From Lutraria lutraria (Eukaryota > Mollusca > Bivalvia > Venerida > Mactridae), in assembly GCA_964023205.1 (NCBI GenBank), contig OZ026839.1, positions 16,088,386-16,152,385 on the forward strand: DNA of 64,000 nt, in the 5' to 3' direction. Positions 1 through 11,723 of this stretch are shown here, one piece after another (position 1 is the stretch's first letter; every line of letters starts with the position of its first letter). Position numbers and translations under genes: made by a program. Under the pieces are notes generated by a model, which did not search any database, was not told the origin of the DNA, and worked only from the letters and a program-made list of their open reading frames with translations.

Positions 1-460
1 AATGAAACAATAATTCTTGTTTTATAAATACCCGCGCATTTATGGAATATGCAGAACACAATCTGACACAATAATATATCATTCTCACTTCACTTACTAA
101 CGATCGACTAGGCATCGCATTCTCAAACAATTAAAAGAATCGAAGACGTAACGTTTTTATGTTTGGAACATTTTTCACTAAATCATCATATTCTAGTTAG
201 TTTTGTTAAATTGTGTTCAAATCAGTTTTTAAATTTTGAAAGACGCTGAAATGCAAATAATTTCATACAGATCACCAGGTACGTACACGTATTAACTTAT
301 TATACCCGAGATAATTGTGAAATATTCGTCGGGATTAGTATAAAATCGTAACAAACAATATGGTCAACTTAACAATAATTAAATTGTTGACACGCTTCGT
401 GTATGAATTGATGTTACACATTGTTTGTCACACGACATTTGATTCTCAATCGGCCATTGT
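1..460. other. AT-rich DNA, no gene seen
   Basis: No credible exon, RNA gene or repeat boundary was recognised here. It could be the interior of the pogo-like MITE whose right end lies at 682, because that element's left end is not visible in the window. Confidence 0.3.
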
Positions 461-462
461 TA

Positions 463-682
463 TCAATTGACGATTCGATTAATAGGTGTGAAAATACGCG
501 CATTCGTAACTTTAGGGACCAAATAATGTATTCGGATTAGACCAGGTATTCGTAAAATCCTATTCGTATAACCGGGGTTCGTTGCAGTTGAAATATATAG
601 AGACGTAATCGGGACCGTAGAATTTATTCGGATAATACCGGGTATTCGGATAATCGGTGTTCGGATAATCAAGGTTTTACTG
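463..682 (-). mobile_element. Terminal part of a pogo/Tigger-like MITE
   Basis: The stretch ends in ggttttactg followed by TA. Read on the minus strand it starts cagtaaaaccttgattatcc and then carries repeated 'attatccgaa' words. The same arrangement opens at 21120 on the plus strand, and the two copies stay alignable for roughly 200 bases, so this is one repeat family. TA flanks and a CAG..CTG terminus are typical of Tc1/mariner-pogo elements. The 69-residue minus-strand frame in it is only a by-product of the repeat and has no domain. Confidence 0.6.
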
Positions 683-684
683 TA

Positions 685-1945
685 ATTGCAAACTTCACAA
701 TAACTGTTATTTCTTCACAAATTTGTGTGTACTGCGTTCTCTGCACTTCGACGGGAAAACCCCACATTTTATTTTTAGAATTTATCCAACTATATATAGC
801 TCTAGCCGATAGTATCGATCGATACGCGTCATGGATATAAACCTTAACACTGATTTACATATCATGTCAAAAAGTCACATATAAGACATACATCAATAGT
901 AGATTAATGTAATTACATGCATACTTCTGTAGAGAAATTACTGACCTACTAAACGATAGCCGAAAGTAGAACTATTTTATGCTAAACTAGTTGGTTTCCG
1001 TCCCCAATCTTACAGCACAACAATAGAGTGAGATAGGAACGGGAACCATGACAGTTATGGAGCTCACGGCATTTTTGTAAGTCACCGATAGCAAATCAAA
1101 TTCCAAAAACTATAACGAAACGTTATATATAGGTAGACAAATTACAAGAAACATTGGCTTAGGTTTTTTTGTATGAACATAAAGGATATTGACAGTATAT
1201 TTAATTCAATCCTCCATTATGGAGAGTATAACTAATTTACCAGTTATAAATAATACACATATATTGACAATCATGAGTAGATCTATTTGACAAATGAATA
1301 AATTCATGTATATAGTTCATAAGTACATGGTTATACCATACCATACATCAATCAAATAAAATATACCCTAAATACTATCAAATTCATCATAATCTGCTAT
1401 AATAATTATACAACCACATTGAACTTACTTCAAATAGTATTTCCGATATTAAGCCACAAAAACTTATCTAGAGCAATGCCTATATGACTTACTACATGTA
1501 TTAACAAAAGAGCAGACAAACACATTCAGACAGGTTAAGTGACGAATAGCCAGTCCAATGACTGACCAATCAAAATGACCGACATTACCATTAGCCAATC
1601 AAATGGCCAGTTTTACCCAAACTAGTAATAGACACTATATTATATACTGCAAACAACTAGAATAAACTCATACACATGACTAAAATTTGTCTAGAAGATT
1701 TATGAAGCAATGGCAGTCACTTAACCAATTGAGCAGACAAAGTAGAAAGCAAATACAGATGTCTGTCTAAGTTTCAAAATTTGGTGGATGTCTGTTTAAA
1801 ATAAACTTTGGAAGTATTGTAAGCTGTTGAAGCTTAAAACTGTTACTGTTAAAGACAGTAATATTGTGTGATAAAGATTGCTGTACATGTATTACTTATA
1901 ATGGCATGGTGTGGTTAATTTCCAGTTATGTTTTTTTTTATCAAA
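685..1945. other. AT-rich DNA, no gene seen
   Basis: Only short stop-rich frames were seen. No splice-bounded coding segment, RNA gene or clear repeat boundary was recognised. Confidence 0.3.
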
Positions 1946-1947
1946 TA

Positions 1948-2965
1948 CAGTAGAACCCCGCTAATAAGACCATCTGTGGTTCTTAGACAAAGCGGTCTTA
2001 ATAGTGGGGTGGTCTTAATGTAGGGGAAACCTGACCTCAAATGCAATTTCTGTCAAAATATGCAATAGGCCCTATACAATGTGTTAGTTGACCATGTACT
2101 ACTCGTACATAATTAAACATGTCTAAAAATGTATTACTTTTAATTTTAGCAACTAATTAATGCTTTAACTTAAATTCGAGACAGGACCGCATAAAGTAAC
2201 ATTTTTTATTTAACAATTTTTCGTAAGATAAGTCTCCGTACGACTATTTCATACCGGAAATTGGACCTTACTGTGGGCGTTTATTTATTTTTATGATAAT
2301 TGGCTAAATTCGGCTATGTTTCGTCTTTATCGTAAGACATCAATAAAGTGAAAGGAGACAGTTTACCGGCAAATAAATTAAGAATTAAACGTGAGTTTAC
2401 TAGAGAATTTAAATAGGTGCCCATTAAAATTTTGTAAAACGCGCAACATTGACGCATGGATTATGTGCCAGTGGAAACAATTGCTATTAATTAATCAACA
2501 TGGATCATTGGGTTCTTAAAGTCATCTGGCAGGTCTAAAATTGGACTAAAACAACAGCACGTACACATTTTCATTTATCCGCCAGTTACATGCTGAACAG
2601 ATCAGATCAACAGTATACCATACATGACCACTAATTTATAGTCCCTTATGCACTAAGTGTCGTAAAAAACAAGGTCCTGACCGGAAACAATGTATGCCTC
2701 GCTGCAATCTCATTGTCAGAGGTGCAAAGTCGGTGATGCAAAATGCGAGTTTGCAATAGACCGTGGTCGTAATATTGGGGTCAGAGAACACACAGATAAA
2801 CAAAATGGTCGAAGATAAGTAGTCGTATTACGTAATAGTGGGGTGGTCGCAATTTCGGATCAAAAGACCATTAAACATAGAAGGAAAAATTCTGTTCTTT
2901 TAAAAAATGCCCGTATTAGCGGGGTGGTCGTAATTTCGAGTTGGTCGTAAGGCAGGGTTTAGGTG
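1948..2965. mobile_element. Non-autonomous pogo-like DNA element (about 1 kb)
   Basis: The left end is TA followed by cagtagaaccccgctaataa. The right end, read inward on the minus strand, is cacctaaaccctgccttacg and is followed by TA, so the termini are imperfect inverted repeats with TA flanks. The words 'gcggggtggtc' and 'agtggggtggtc' recur near both ends in inverted sense. No transposase frame is present. The core, about 2140-2400, is similar to 29335-29560 inside another element. Family assignment rests on termini only. Confidence 0.6.
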
Positions 2966-2967
2966 TA

Positions 2968-5494
2968 AGATGCCTTCACTTTTTAACTGTATTGAGTTTA
3001 GTTCATTTCCACTTTCTGAAATCTCTGATCAGGGTATTTTTAAGTAAATCTACTTTTGTACATGAGCAGTTTTTAAAATGGAATTTTGAATAACAAGGTA
3101 TTGATAATTTATTTTTAACAAAATTAAGTGAAATCAATTTACAATGAATTGATAGCTTTTTGGATGTTAAAATTAATGTAGGTTTTATTTTACCTAGAAA
3201 GATGTCTTATCTGTTTATGAGATATGTTAAAGTGCAGCACAGTATTTTTTTTCAATGATATTGCAAAAAATAAGAAAACGCAACATTTTTCCGAGTTGTG
3301 GCTAAAGAAAGGCATTATGTAAATATAGTTTTAGAGCATTATAAACTATATTTCTTATATTTTACTATTGTTTTATACATTCTGTATTGCTTAATTCGAG
3401 AAGCTAATGGGCCTTTAACAGATCAGTGTGTGACATTAATGACAGCCTAAGATTAATAATAGTGATTAGATTGAATCTGAATCACTTTACATCTCTTCAA
3501 TCTATTAACTGGTGATAAGGGCTTCGGACTATTACAAATAACTCGGGCTATCAAAGTTTGGGGGACTATAGCCTTACTGTCTATCATGTCCAAAAAGTTA
3601 TTTATTACACACTGAAAGATGCAAAAATGTGATATTGTAGATAAAACCAAATTCTTTATAAACTTGGTTTTCATGAAGTCATCTTTTCATTGTCTTTTGT
3701 GAGTGATGCCAACTTAAAGTAGTTCTTCATGTAAATGATGTTTGATACAAATATTTTTCTACAATGTAGAATTTTATTCAACCATATTTTATCATAGCAA
3801 AGTTGTATTTGGAAAAAGGCCAATAAAAAAGATAGTGCTGTATATATAGTTAAGCATTATTATTAGTACCGGTAAATCAACACCGCAGACCGGCTACATT
3901 CACCTATGCTATTTGGCTACATTGCTAAATCTTTAGTGGACAACTGGTCAACTGTTCTATATGAATATATATTACCATTGTGTCTGTACTGTTTTATGTG
4001 TATTTTTGATATAGATCTTATTTACCAGTAATGCATATTTCATCTACATGCCATCATCCCTCCACAACTATTTTTGTACCAATTTTAAATAATCTCTTTA
4101 TTATAATTCACCTTTGTTGTTGCATAAGTATGCATTGTTTGATAATAAATTTCTTTTCACTTGTTATGAATACTTTTTTTTTTTTTTTTTTTTTTTATGC
4201 CACCATAGAATATTTGTGAGTATATTGATTTTCATGTGTTGGTTGGTCTGTGTGTCTAATGTCTGTTGGTAGAAAGGATGATCTAATATATAGTTTTCAT
4301 TCAATAACTGAAGACAGTAAATCAGTCTCCTTACAATAAGTAGCCTGTGAATGGTTGGGCAGATCTTCAAACTTTACATGGTAATTGGTTATTGTATATA
4401 GATTACCTGTATTGATTTGAGGTCAAAGGTAAAGTGACCTTTAATCTGAATGACTAATTGGCTGCCATGGGAACATACATGTTTAACAAACATCTCTTTT
4501 TCATATATGCTTTTGTTAGCTCATCTGGCTCATGGTAACGTGAGTGGTTGTGATCAACCTTCCACACATGTGTTCCAGTTACAATTTTAACTGAACCTTG
4601 AAGAAATTGGTAAAATCTAGGTCAGGTTTGATATTGGGACATGTGGGCATAAGAAATGGGTCAAAAGGTCAAAGAAAAGGCTTTTGAACACTGGCAAATT
4701 ATTCACAAATTAAATGAAATTATAATGTCTGTAAAATACCATTTCAATCAGTTTGAATATTGGTCTGAATATTTATCTTCAACAGTATTTTTTTGGTGAA
4801 AAAGTTAGTTACAAGTTTGAATGGTAGAAAAACCTTGTGAACGTATCAGAGGTCACAATATTAATCCAATCTTTATAAAACTATATCATACTGTTCATTT
4901 ATATAAAGTCTAGTTCAAATTTTATATTGGCTAAAATAAGGTCAGAAGGCCAAATCAAGTAAAAGCTTGTCCGCACTATACAGGCCACATTACATATCAT
5001 ACGGTCCATCCTTATGCAAAAAGGATTATGCTTGAACAAAACATGTGCGTCTTTGATGCAAAATTAGTCTTGTTTAAAAATATTTTCTTAATTGATCTTC
5101 GCTACAAGTAAAGTTGCATTACTGCTGCAGGGGTGCATGCTATAACCATACACACTAATGGGAACATCTGTGTCTCTAAGAAACACAACACTAAACTATC
5201 ACTATAAATGAACAATAGTTGTGTCATTTCTAGGCACAGAAACAACTTTCAATGAATCATAAACTACCAAAGTGAAATAAATAAACTTTATTTCATTCAT
5301 AATGTCAGTGATAACTAATTGGAAATATGGTAGCCACAGGCATATATCAGTAAGATGCATAACCATGCCTTCATCATTATCTTATTTATAATGCATATAA
5401 AATGAAATCTAGAGTATTAATACTAGAAGAAGAAGCACAAACATATAAAATAAACTGTGAATGAATTACCAAAACTACAATTGTTTACTTTCAG
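2968..5494. other. Non-coding DNA upstream of the FReD exon
   Basis: No gene was recognised. Visible items are a poly-T run at about 4170-4196, a repeat end 'agctaatgggcctttaac' at about 3402-3419 that resembles the right end of the TTAA-flanked MITE at 24711-25134, and bivalve-repeat words near 4518. Upstream exons of the fibrinogen-related gene may lie here but could not be picked out. Confidence 0.3.
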
Positions 5495-6183
5495 ATTGTG
5501 AAGAAGTGATGCAGAGGCACCTGGCTAGTGGCGTGTACTATGTGACCCCAAGTTATTCACCGTGTCCAATACCAGTCTGGTGTGATATGGAGACAACCAG
5601 TGGTGGCTGGCTCCTCATCTTAAAACGTCACAATGGGAACACTGACTTTAAACGACTATGGGATGAATACAAGTATGGATTTGGCAATGTTGCTGATGAG
5701 TTCTATCTAGGAAACGATAACATATTCTTATTTTCCAATCAAAAACATTATGAGCTTCGTATTGACCTCTGGGATTTTACTGGAAATCGAGTGTTTGCTT
5801 TATACAAAACATTCTACATTGATGGTGAACGTGATAATTACAGACTGCACATACACAATTATGAAGGAAGTGCTAGAGATTCATTAAAATCTCACGATCG
5901 AGTGATGTTCAGTACACCAGATCGCGACAATGATGCACATCAAGGATACAACTGTGCTCGGGAGTGGATGGGTGGGTGGTGGTTTAACAACTGCTGGTTT
6001 GCGTTCATCACCGGTCCATATTACAACATGTCAAACGTAAGATATCGTGGTATATCGTGGAATGACTGGAAACACGAACAACTTCAGAGAGCAGAAATGA
6101 AAATACGACCAAGTAGGATAGCACCAAGAACAACAGATAGGGACTTAGTGAGTCCTGAGAAGAAAGACAAATCAAAAGTCTGA
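5495..6183 (+). CDS. Fibrinogen-related domain (FReD) protein, 3' exon
   Basis: This exon encodes almost a whole fibrinogen C-terminal domain, the fold of invertebrate FREPs, ficolins and tachylectins, which are secreted lectins used in pathogen recognition. I set the start at the acceptor tgtttactttcag ending at 5494. An upstream ATG at 5461 is in frame, but it adds 11 residues with no signal peptide, so earlier exons are expected. Numbering from that ATG, Cys13 opens the domain (DCEEV), SGVYYV and Cys41 (CDM) follow, then GGW at 48-50. DRDND at 154-158 matches the calcium site, and Cys165/Cys178 bracket the GGWWFNNC ligand pocket. WNDWKHEQLQRAEMKIRP closes the fold. A charged tail of about 24 residues follows to the TGA. 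The partner pattern-recognition region, if any, is unseen. A single-exon gene is possible but less likely. Confidence 0.9.
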
Positions 6184-6523
6184 AAACAATCAACATTAGC
6201 TTATAAATGAATTGTAACATGCTAGCAATGAAGTTAATGCAAATCTATCACTGACAGTAATTTTGCATGTCATTTCTAAAAATATCTTAAAAAGCCCTCT
6301 AGTTCAGATTAGTTAGATTTTCAACAACCTTGAATCTTTTTATGCGAGATCTTAATTTGTTTCACCGGGTACAATAATTTACTCATTCTTACAAAAGGAA
6401 TCAAGAAGACAAACACTTAAGCATTTCAGTATATATGCAATCAAATGTGTACATGCTTTCGGAATAATCAGTTCTGAAGAAAATATATGTGCTTCAATCA
6501 CATGCTGATCAAGAGGACAAAGG

Positions 6524-6529
6524 AATAAA
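6524..6529 (+). promoter_or_regulatory. Candidate poly(A) signal
   Basis: A canonical AATAAA lies about 340 bases after the stop of the fibrinogen-related exon. Nothing else marks the 3' end, so this is only a candidate. Confidence 0.35.
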
Positions 6530-7457
6530 GCCATTGTATCATCATTTTAACAAGACAACTGTTCTGAAGTGTAGTTGCTAAATCAAGGCCAGTTTCTTGC
6601 TTTTTTATATATACTCAGTTAATGGTGCTACAAATAAAAATACTATTTATAACTGTAGTTCTCTTATATACCATATGCAGCAAAGTCTGAGAATCTGTGC
6701 TATAAATCCAGGTAGGAATACATCCAAATGTACCAATAATGCAATAAATAATGTGTTCATTGTAGACAGTTCAGCAAGTTAATGACTTAGGTTCATTATT
6801 GCAAAGATCACAGTATACTGTAAGGACTGTTTGTAACAACCTTCAATATGGACTGACAGCATAACACAACTGTCAGAGCATCAAAATTTCCACAAAAATC
6901 ACAATTTGAATATCATATACATTTTCTTGGTGTCTGAAACTGCTTCTATCACATGTGCACAGTGATTCACTTCATTCTAAATGTTAAGATGAAATTAATG
7001 AGGATAAGTATAATCTACAAGATTTAATGGTAGTAGACACAAATATTAAATCCTCTAACACTTAGATAACACCTCACAAATTGTTGGAAACTTATACAGA
7101 ACATGGTTGTTGGAGCCAATGCAATTAAAAGCAATCTTCAACAGCTGCAAATGGTATTTACAGCACATATATTCAAAACTAAACAAAACAACAGACCATA
7201 AATGATTGAGATTGTACAACAACAAATTGTAACATTTCCATCAACAATAAGATAAGAGAGAATATTCTGCAAGTTCAGCATTTTCTACCCTGCATTATAA
7301 TGTGTAACCTCCAGGTAACACAAGATGGAATACTTACAACATCTCATATCAGTAAGTCACTAAGACAGTCAGTAGTGTTTACTAGATTACCATGTGTACA
7401 AACAGTCTGAACCTTTCCTTAAAGCCACAAAATATCTTAAAACCACCAATTTAATTA
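6530..7457. other. Non-coding DNA, no gene seen
   Basis: AT-rich stretch between the FReD gene and a MITE. I searched the minus strand here for the missing 3' exons of TMX3 and found nothing convincing. Confidence 0.3.
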
Positions 7458-7664
7458 CTGTGGAATCATTAATTTTCGTTGGGGGTTTAATTTTGTGGAT
7501 TTCGTGGATCGGCTCATCCACGAAATCAAATCCCCACAAATTTAAATGCAGAGATAAGGCATTTCTTGTTAAAAATCAAAATCCACGAATTTATGTCCCC
7601 ACGAAATAGCCATTTTAGTAAAAACCACGAAAATTGAGCCCAACGAAAATAAATGAAAATACAG
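7458..7664. mobile_element. 207-bp palindromic MITE with TA duplication
   Basis: The sequence begins ctgtggaatcattaattttc after a TA and ends aaaataaatgaaaatacag before a TA. The ends are inverted repeats, both containing the word for ttttcgttggg. The interior also folds, with ccacgaaatc-type words on both arms. TA target duplication and lack of coding capacity point to a Tc1/mariner-type MITE. Confidence 0.8.
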
Positions 7665-7730
7665 TATGTATGTGAAAACAACAACATAACTACCTGATAA
7701 GAAAAATAATCCTAAATGATACAAAAACAA

Positions 7731-8987
7731 GAGGGCCAAGATGGCCCTATATCACTCACATAACAATCACTGTTCACTCATTAAAACATTGTTTTGAACC
7801 GGTGACCTAGTTTTTGACCCCCAAATGACCCATGTTAAAACTTGTCCAACATATAAATGAGACAAACATTCTGACAAGGTTTGGTGAAGATCCAATCAAA
7901 ACCATGAAATCTACAGCATAGACAAGGTTTTCCTAAGATTTGACCTCATGACCTAGTTTTTAACCCCAGATGACTCACGTTAAAATTTGTCTTTCATATC
8001 GTTAAGACAAACATTCTGACAAGGTTAGGTGAAGATTTAACCAAAATTTGACACCTACAGTGCTTATATGGTTTTCCTAAGATTTGACCTTACGACCTAG
8101 TTTTTGACCCAAGGTGACCCATTTTTAACTTGTCATTAATATCATTAAGATGAACAATCTGACCAGGTTTGGCCAAGATCCAAGTATAACCATGACATTT
8201 AGAGCTTTTACAAGGTTTTTACCTAAGATTTGACCTGGTGACCTAGTTTTTGACCCCGGCTGACCCATGTTCAACATTGACCCACATATCATTGAGGAAA
8301 ACATACTGACAAGAATTGGTGAAAATCTAATCTAAACTGTGACATCTACAGTGTTTACAAAGTTTTCCTAAGAATAGACCTGGTGACCTAGTTATTGACC
8401 CCAGATGACCCATATTTGTACTTGGATATTATATCATGAAAACAAACAATTTGACAAAGTTTGGTAACTGTGAAATCTACAGTGTTAACATGGTTTTTCG
8501 TAAGATTTGACCTAGCAACCTAGTTTTATACCCCAGATCACCCATGTTCGAACTCGTCCAAGATATTATAAAGACAAACATTCTGACAAGGTTTCATGCT
8601 AATCCAATCAAAACAGTGACTTCTAGAGTGTTCACAAGGTTTTTCAGCAATTTGCCCTAGTGACCTAGTATTTGACCGGAAATGACCTTTTATCTTCTTT
8701 GACCTAAATATCATTGGAATAAACATTCTGACAAAGTTTCATGAAGATCCAATCAAAACAGTGATTTCTAAAGTGTTCACCAGGTTTTCCCTTTTTTGGC
8801 CCTGGAGACCTAGTTTTTTACCCAAAATGGCCCAATATCGACCTCGTCCGAGATTTTGTCGATTCTAACATTCTGACCCAGTATTGCGAAAATTGAGCTA
8901 AAAATGTGGCCCCTAGTGTGTTCACGACACCGGACGAAGACTGATCCTAAAAGCTCACCCTGTCACTATGTGATATGTGAGCTAAAA
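7731..8987. repeat. Bivalve interspersed repeat with internal tandem copies
   Basis: The block opens with 'aagagggccaagatggccct' and closes with 'atgtgagctaaaaa'. Inside, a unit of roughly 150-160 bases recurs about seven times, each copy having 'gacctagtttttgacccc', 'gacccatgtt', 'acattctgacaaggttt' and 'gtgaagatccaatc'. A second copy with the same opening and closing lies at 48703-49131. No coding frame persists. Repeats with these ends are common in clam-type genomes as I remember them; the transposition mechanism is not evident here. Confidence 0.75.
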
Positions 8988-9080
8988 ACCCACTAGTCCC
9001 ACATTATACAGCATTTTCGTGAAAAATAACTGTAAACATTATTTATTATTTTGACTTTGTTAATGATCGTAACTGCACAC

Positions 9081-9087
9081 ATATAAG
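9081..9087 (+). promoter_or_regulatory. TATA-like box with CRE/AP-1-like words downstream
   Basis: The motif atataag lies about 40 bases upstream of the ATG at 9124, a spacing that would give a very short leader. Just after it come tgatgtca (about 9089) and tgagtca (about 9100), which match an ATF/CRE-like half and an AP-1 site. Function is inferred from position only. Confidence 0.35.
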
Positions 9088-9123
9088 TGATGTCACATGA
9101 GTCAAAAATAGACTTCCACACCG

Positions 9124-9405
9124 ATGAAGAAGACATTTTGCATTGTTATGGTACTAATATTATGTCATGTATATGTATGCTATCCAACCATTGGTTATCG
9201 GAAAACTCACAGAAATCTCTGTATCACTGACGAAGCGTCATTTAGTAAGCAATTGTGTTTGAAATATGGCCCATTTTACAATTCTGTATCACAGATTTGT
9301 GATTATCAAAGAATGACAATACACCATTCCCGAAACCTTATTGTGGCATTAAGCCAGCTATCAACAGAGGGAGTCAAAAGATGTCAAAAATACTACATTC
9401 AGTAA
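9124..9405 (+). CDS. Small secreted cysteine-containing protein, unknown
   Basis: A 93-residue single-exon frame with a convincing signal peptide: MKKT, then a hydrophobic core FCIVMVLILCHVYVC, with likely cleavage near Tyr20-Pro21. The predicted mature part of about 73 residues has four cysteines (NLC, QLC, QIC, RCQ), enough for two disulfides, and ends in KYYIQ. It has no recognisable domain. It is not an insulin or a known antimicrobial peptide by eye, and there are no dibasic cleavage sites typical of neuropeptide precursors. A TATA-like box about 40 bases upstream and a start codon at the head of the signal sequence support a real gene. The 29-bp minisatellite begins about 45 bases after the stop. 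It may be a lineage-restricted secreted protein; a chance frame is still possible. Confidence 0.5.
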   Translation: MKKTFCIVMVLILCHVYVCYPTIGYRKTHRNLCITDEASFSKQLCLKYGPFYNSVSQICDYQRMTIHHSRNLIVALSQLSTEGVKRCQKYYIQ

Positions 9406-9449
9406 AATTCATCTATAGTTTTAGACAAATATAAACTACATGTAACAGT

Positions 9450-11174
9450 TCTTACAAAATAACAGTCCCTGTATCAGTACTAACAATATAACAGTTCCTG
9501 TATCAGTACTAACAATATAACAGTCCATGTATCAGTACTAACAATATAACAGTCCCTGTATCAGTACTAACAATATAACAGTCCCTGTATCAGTACTAAT
9601 AGTATAACAGTCCCTGTATCAGTACTAACAGTATAACAGTCCCTGTATCAGTACTAACAATATAACAGTCCCTGTATCAGTACTAACAATATAACAGTCC
9701 CTGTATCAGTACTAACAATATAACAGTCCCTGTATCAGTACTAACAGTATAACAGTCCATGTATCAGTACTAACAATATAACAGTCCATGTATCAGTACT
9801 AACAATATAACAGTCCCTGTATCAGTACTAACAATATAACAGTCCCTGTATCAGTACTAACAGTATAACAGTCCATGTATCAGTACTAACAATATAACAG
9901 TCCCTGTATCAGTACTAACAATATAACAGTCCCTGTATCAGTACTAACAATATAACAGTCCCTGTATCAGTACTAACAATATAACAGTCCCTGTATCAGT
10001 ACTAACAATATAACAGTCCCTGTATCAGTACTAACAATATAACAGTCCATGTATCAGTACTAACAATATAACAGTCCCTGTATCAGTACTAACAATATAA
10101 CAGTCCCTGTATCAGTACTAACAATATAACAGTCCCTGTATCAGTACTAACAATATAACAGTCCCTGTATCAGTACTAACAATATAACAGTCCCTGTATC
10201 AGTACTAACAATATAACAGTCCATGTATCAGTACTAACAATATAACAGTCCCTGTATCAGTACTAACAATATAACAGTCCCTGTATCAGTACTAACAATA
10301 TAACAGTCCCTGTATCAGTACTAACAATATAACAGTCCCTGTATCAGTACTAACAATATAACAGTCCATGTATCAGTACTAACAATATAACAGTCCCTGT
10401 ATCAGTACTAACAGTATAACAGTCCCTGTATCAGTACTAACAATATAACAGTCCCTGTATCAGTACTAACAATATAACAGTCCCTGTATCAGTACTAACA
10501 ATATAACAGTCCCTGTATCAGTACTAATAGTATAACAGTCCATGTATCAGTACTAACAGTATAACAGTCCATGTATCAGTACTAACAATATAACAGTCCC
10601 TGTATCAGTACTAACAATATAACAGTCCATGTATCAGTACTAACAATATAGCAGTCCATGTATCAGTACTAACAGTATAACAGTCCCTGTATCAGTACTA
10701 ACAATATAACAGTCCCTGTATCAGTACTAACAATATAACAGTCCCTGTATCAGTACTAACAATATAACAGTCCCTGTATCAGTACTAACAATATAACAGT
10801 CCCTGTATCAGTACTAACAGTATAACAGTCCCTGTATCAGTACTAACAGTATAACAGTCCCTGTATCAGTACTAACAATATAACAGTCCCTGTATCAGTA
10901 CTAACAATATAACAGTCCATGTATCAGTACTAACAATATAGCAGTCCCTGTATCAGTACTAACAATATAACAGTCCCTGTATCAGTACTAACAATATAAC
11001 AGTCCATGTATCAGTACTAACAATATAACAGTCCATGTATCAGTACTAACAATATAACAGTCCATGTATCAGTACTAACAATATAACAGTCCATGTATCA
11101 GTACTAACAATATAACAGTCCATGTATCAGTACTAACAATATAACAGTCCCTGTATCAGTACTAACAATATAAC
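9450..11174. repeat. 29-bp minisatellite, about 59 copies
   Basis: The unit reads acaatataacagtccctg followed by tatcagtacta and repeats at an exact 29-base period; for example, units start at 9541 and 9570. Variation is limited to a few positions: acaat/acagt/atagt at the start, and ccctg/ccatg/ttcctg in the middle. The period is not a multiple of three and the unit has stops, so it is non-coding. Every unit junction carries TACTAAC, which matches the spliceosomal branch-point consensus on the plus strand. Confidence 0.97.
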
Positions 11175-11720
11175 ATGAATGAATGCATAATTAAGTGATA
11201 ATATTATAAGCTCTCAATATTTATGTGATTCATATTGTTTTATAAACAATTCTATAGATCATGTCCCATAGAAAACACATATCAAAAATAAAACTATATA
11301 GTTTCTTACATTTTATCTGTAATAAAATACAAATCTAGAGAACAGATTATATCCTTTCTGTACCTGGCAATCTTTACAGTGATTGCCTGCAGCGTATTTG
11401 AACAGGTATAAATTTTGTTACCTAAAATCCTGGCCAATCTTTACAGGAAATGCCTGCAAGGTTATGAAACGGGTGCCTTTTTTGCAAGTTTTAACTCGGA
11501 ACGAGTTTTGGCGTAAAACAAGAACTAATTACATTTCAATACATTTCTGTTGGTTGCAGTTACTTTTCAGCACCAAGTCTTTTTCTGAGTTAAATATTTT
11601 TTAATAAGTTTTTTACAGTTGCAGGTTGTTCAGAATTAAATTATCATTTTTTTAAAACATCACAGGGTTTCCATTGTGGTACCTGTAGCATAAAAACAAG
11701 TAAAAAAATGTATTTTTAAA
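11175..11720. other. Non-coding DNA, no gene seen
   Basis: No supported exon. A direct repeat of 'tggc(c)aatctttacag' plus 'tgcctgca' occurs at about 11367 and 11433. Confidence 0.3.
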
Positions 11721-11723
11721 CTA

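Noticed and set aside
3453..3674. Minus-strand frame with an acceptor-like tttcag followed by CVINNFLDMIDSK, faintly like a C-terminal TMX3 exon
   Set aside because: Only a few residues look alike, the Gly-Gly-Asp and KR motifs expected next are absent, and neighbouring TMX3 exons were not found to link it.
6410..6500. Possible minus-strand exon between tttcttcag and gtaagaatg
   Set aside because: In the TMX3 phase it meets a stop just before the donor and has no similarity to the family.
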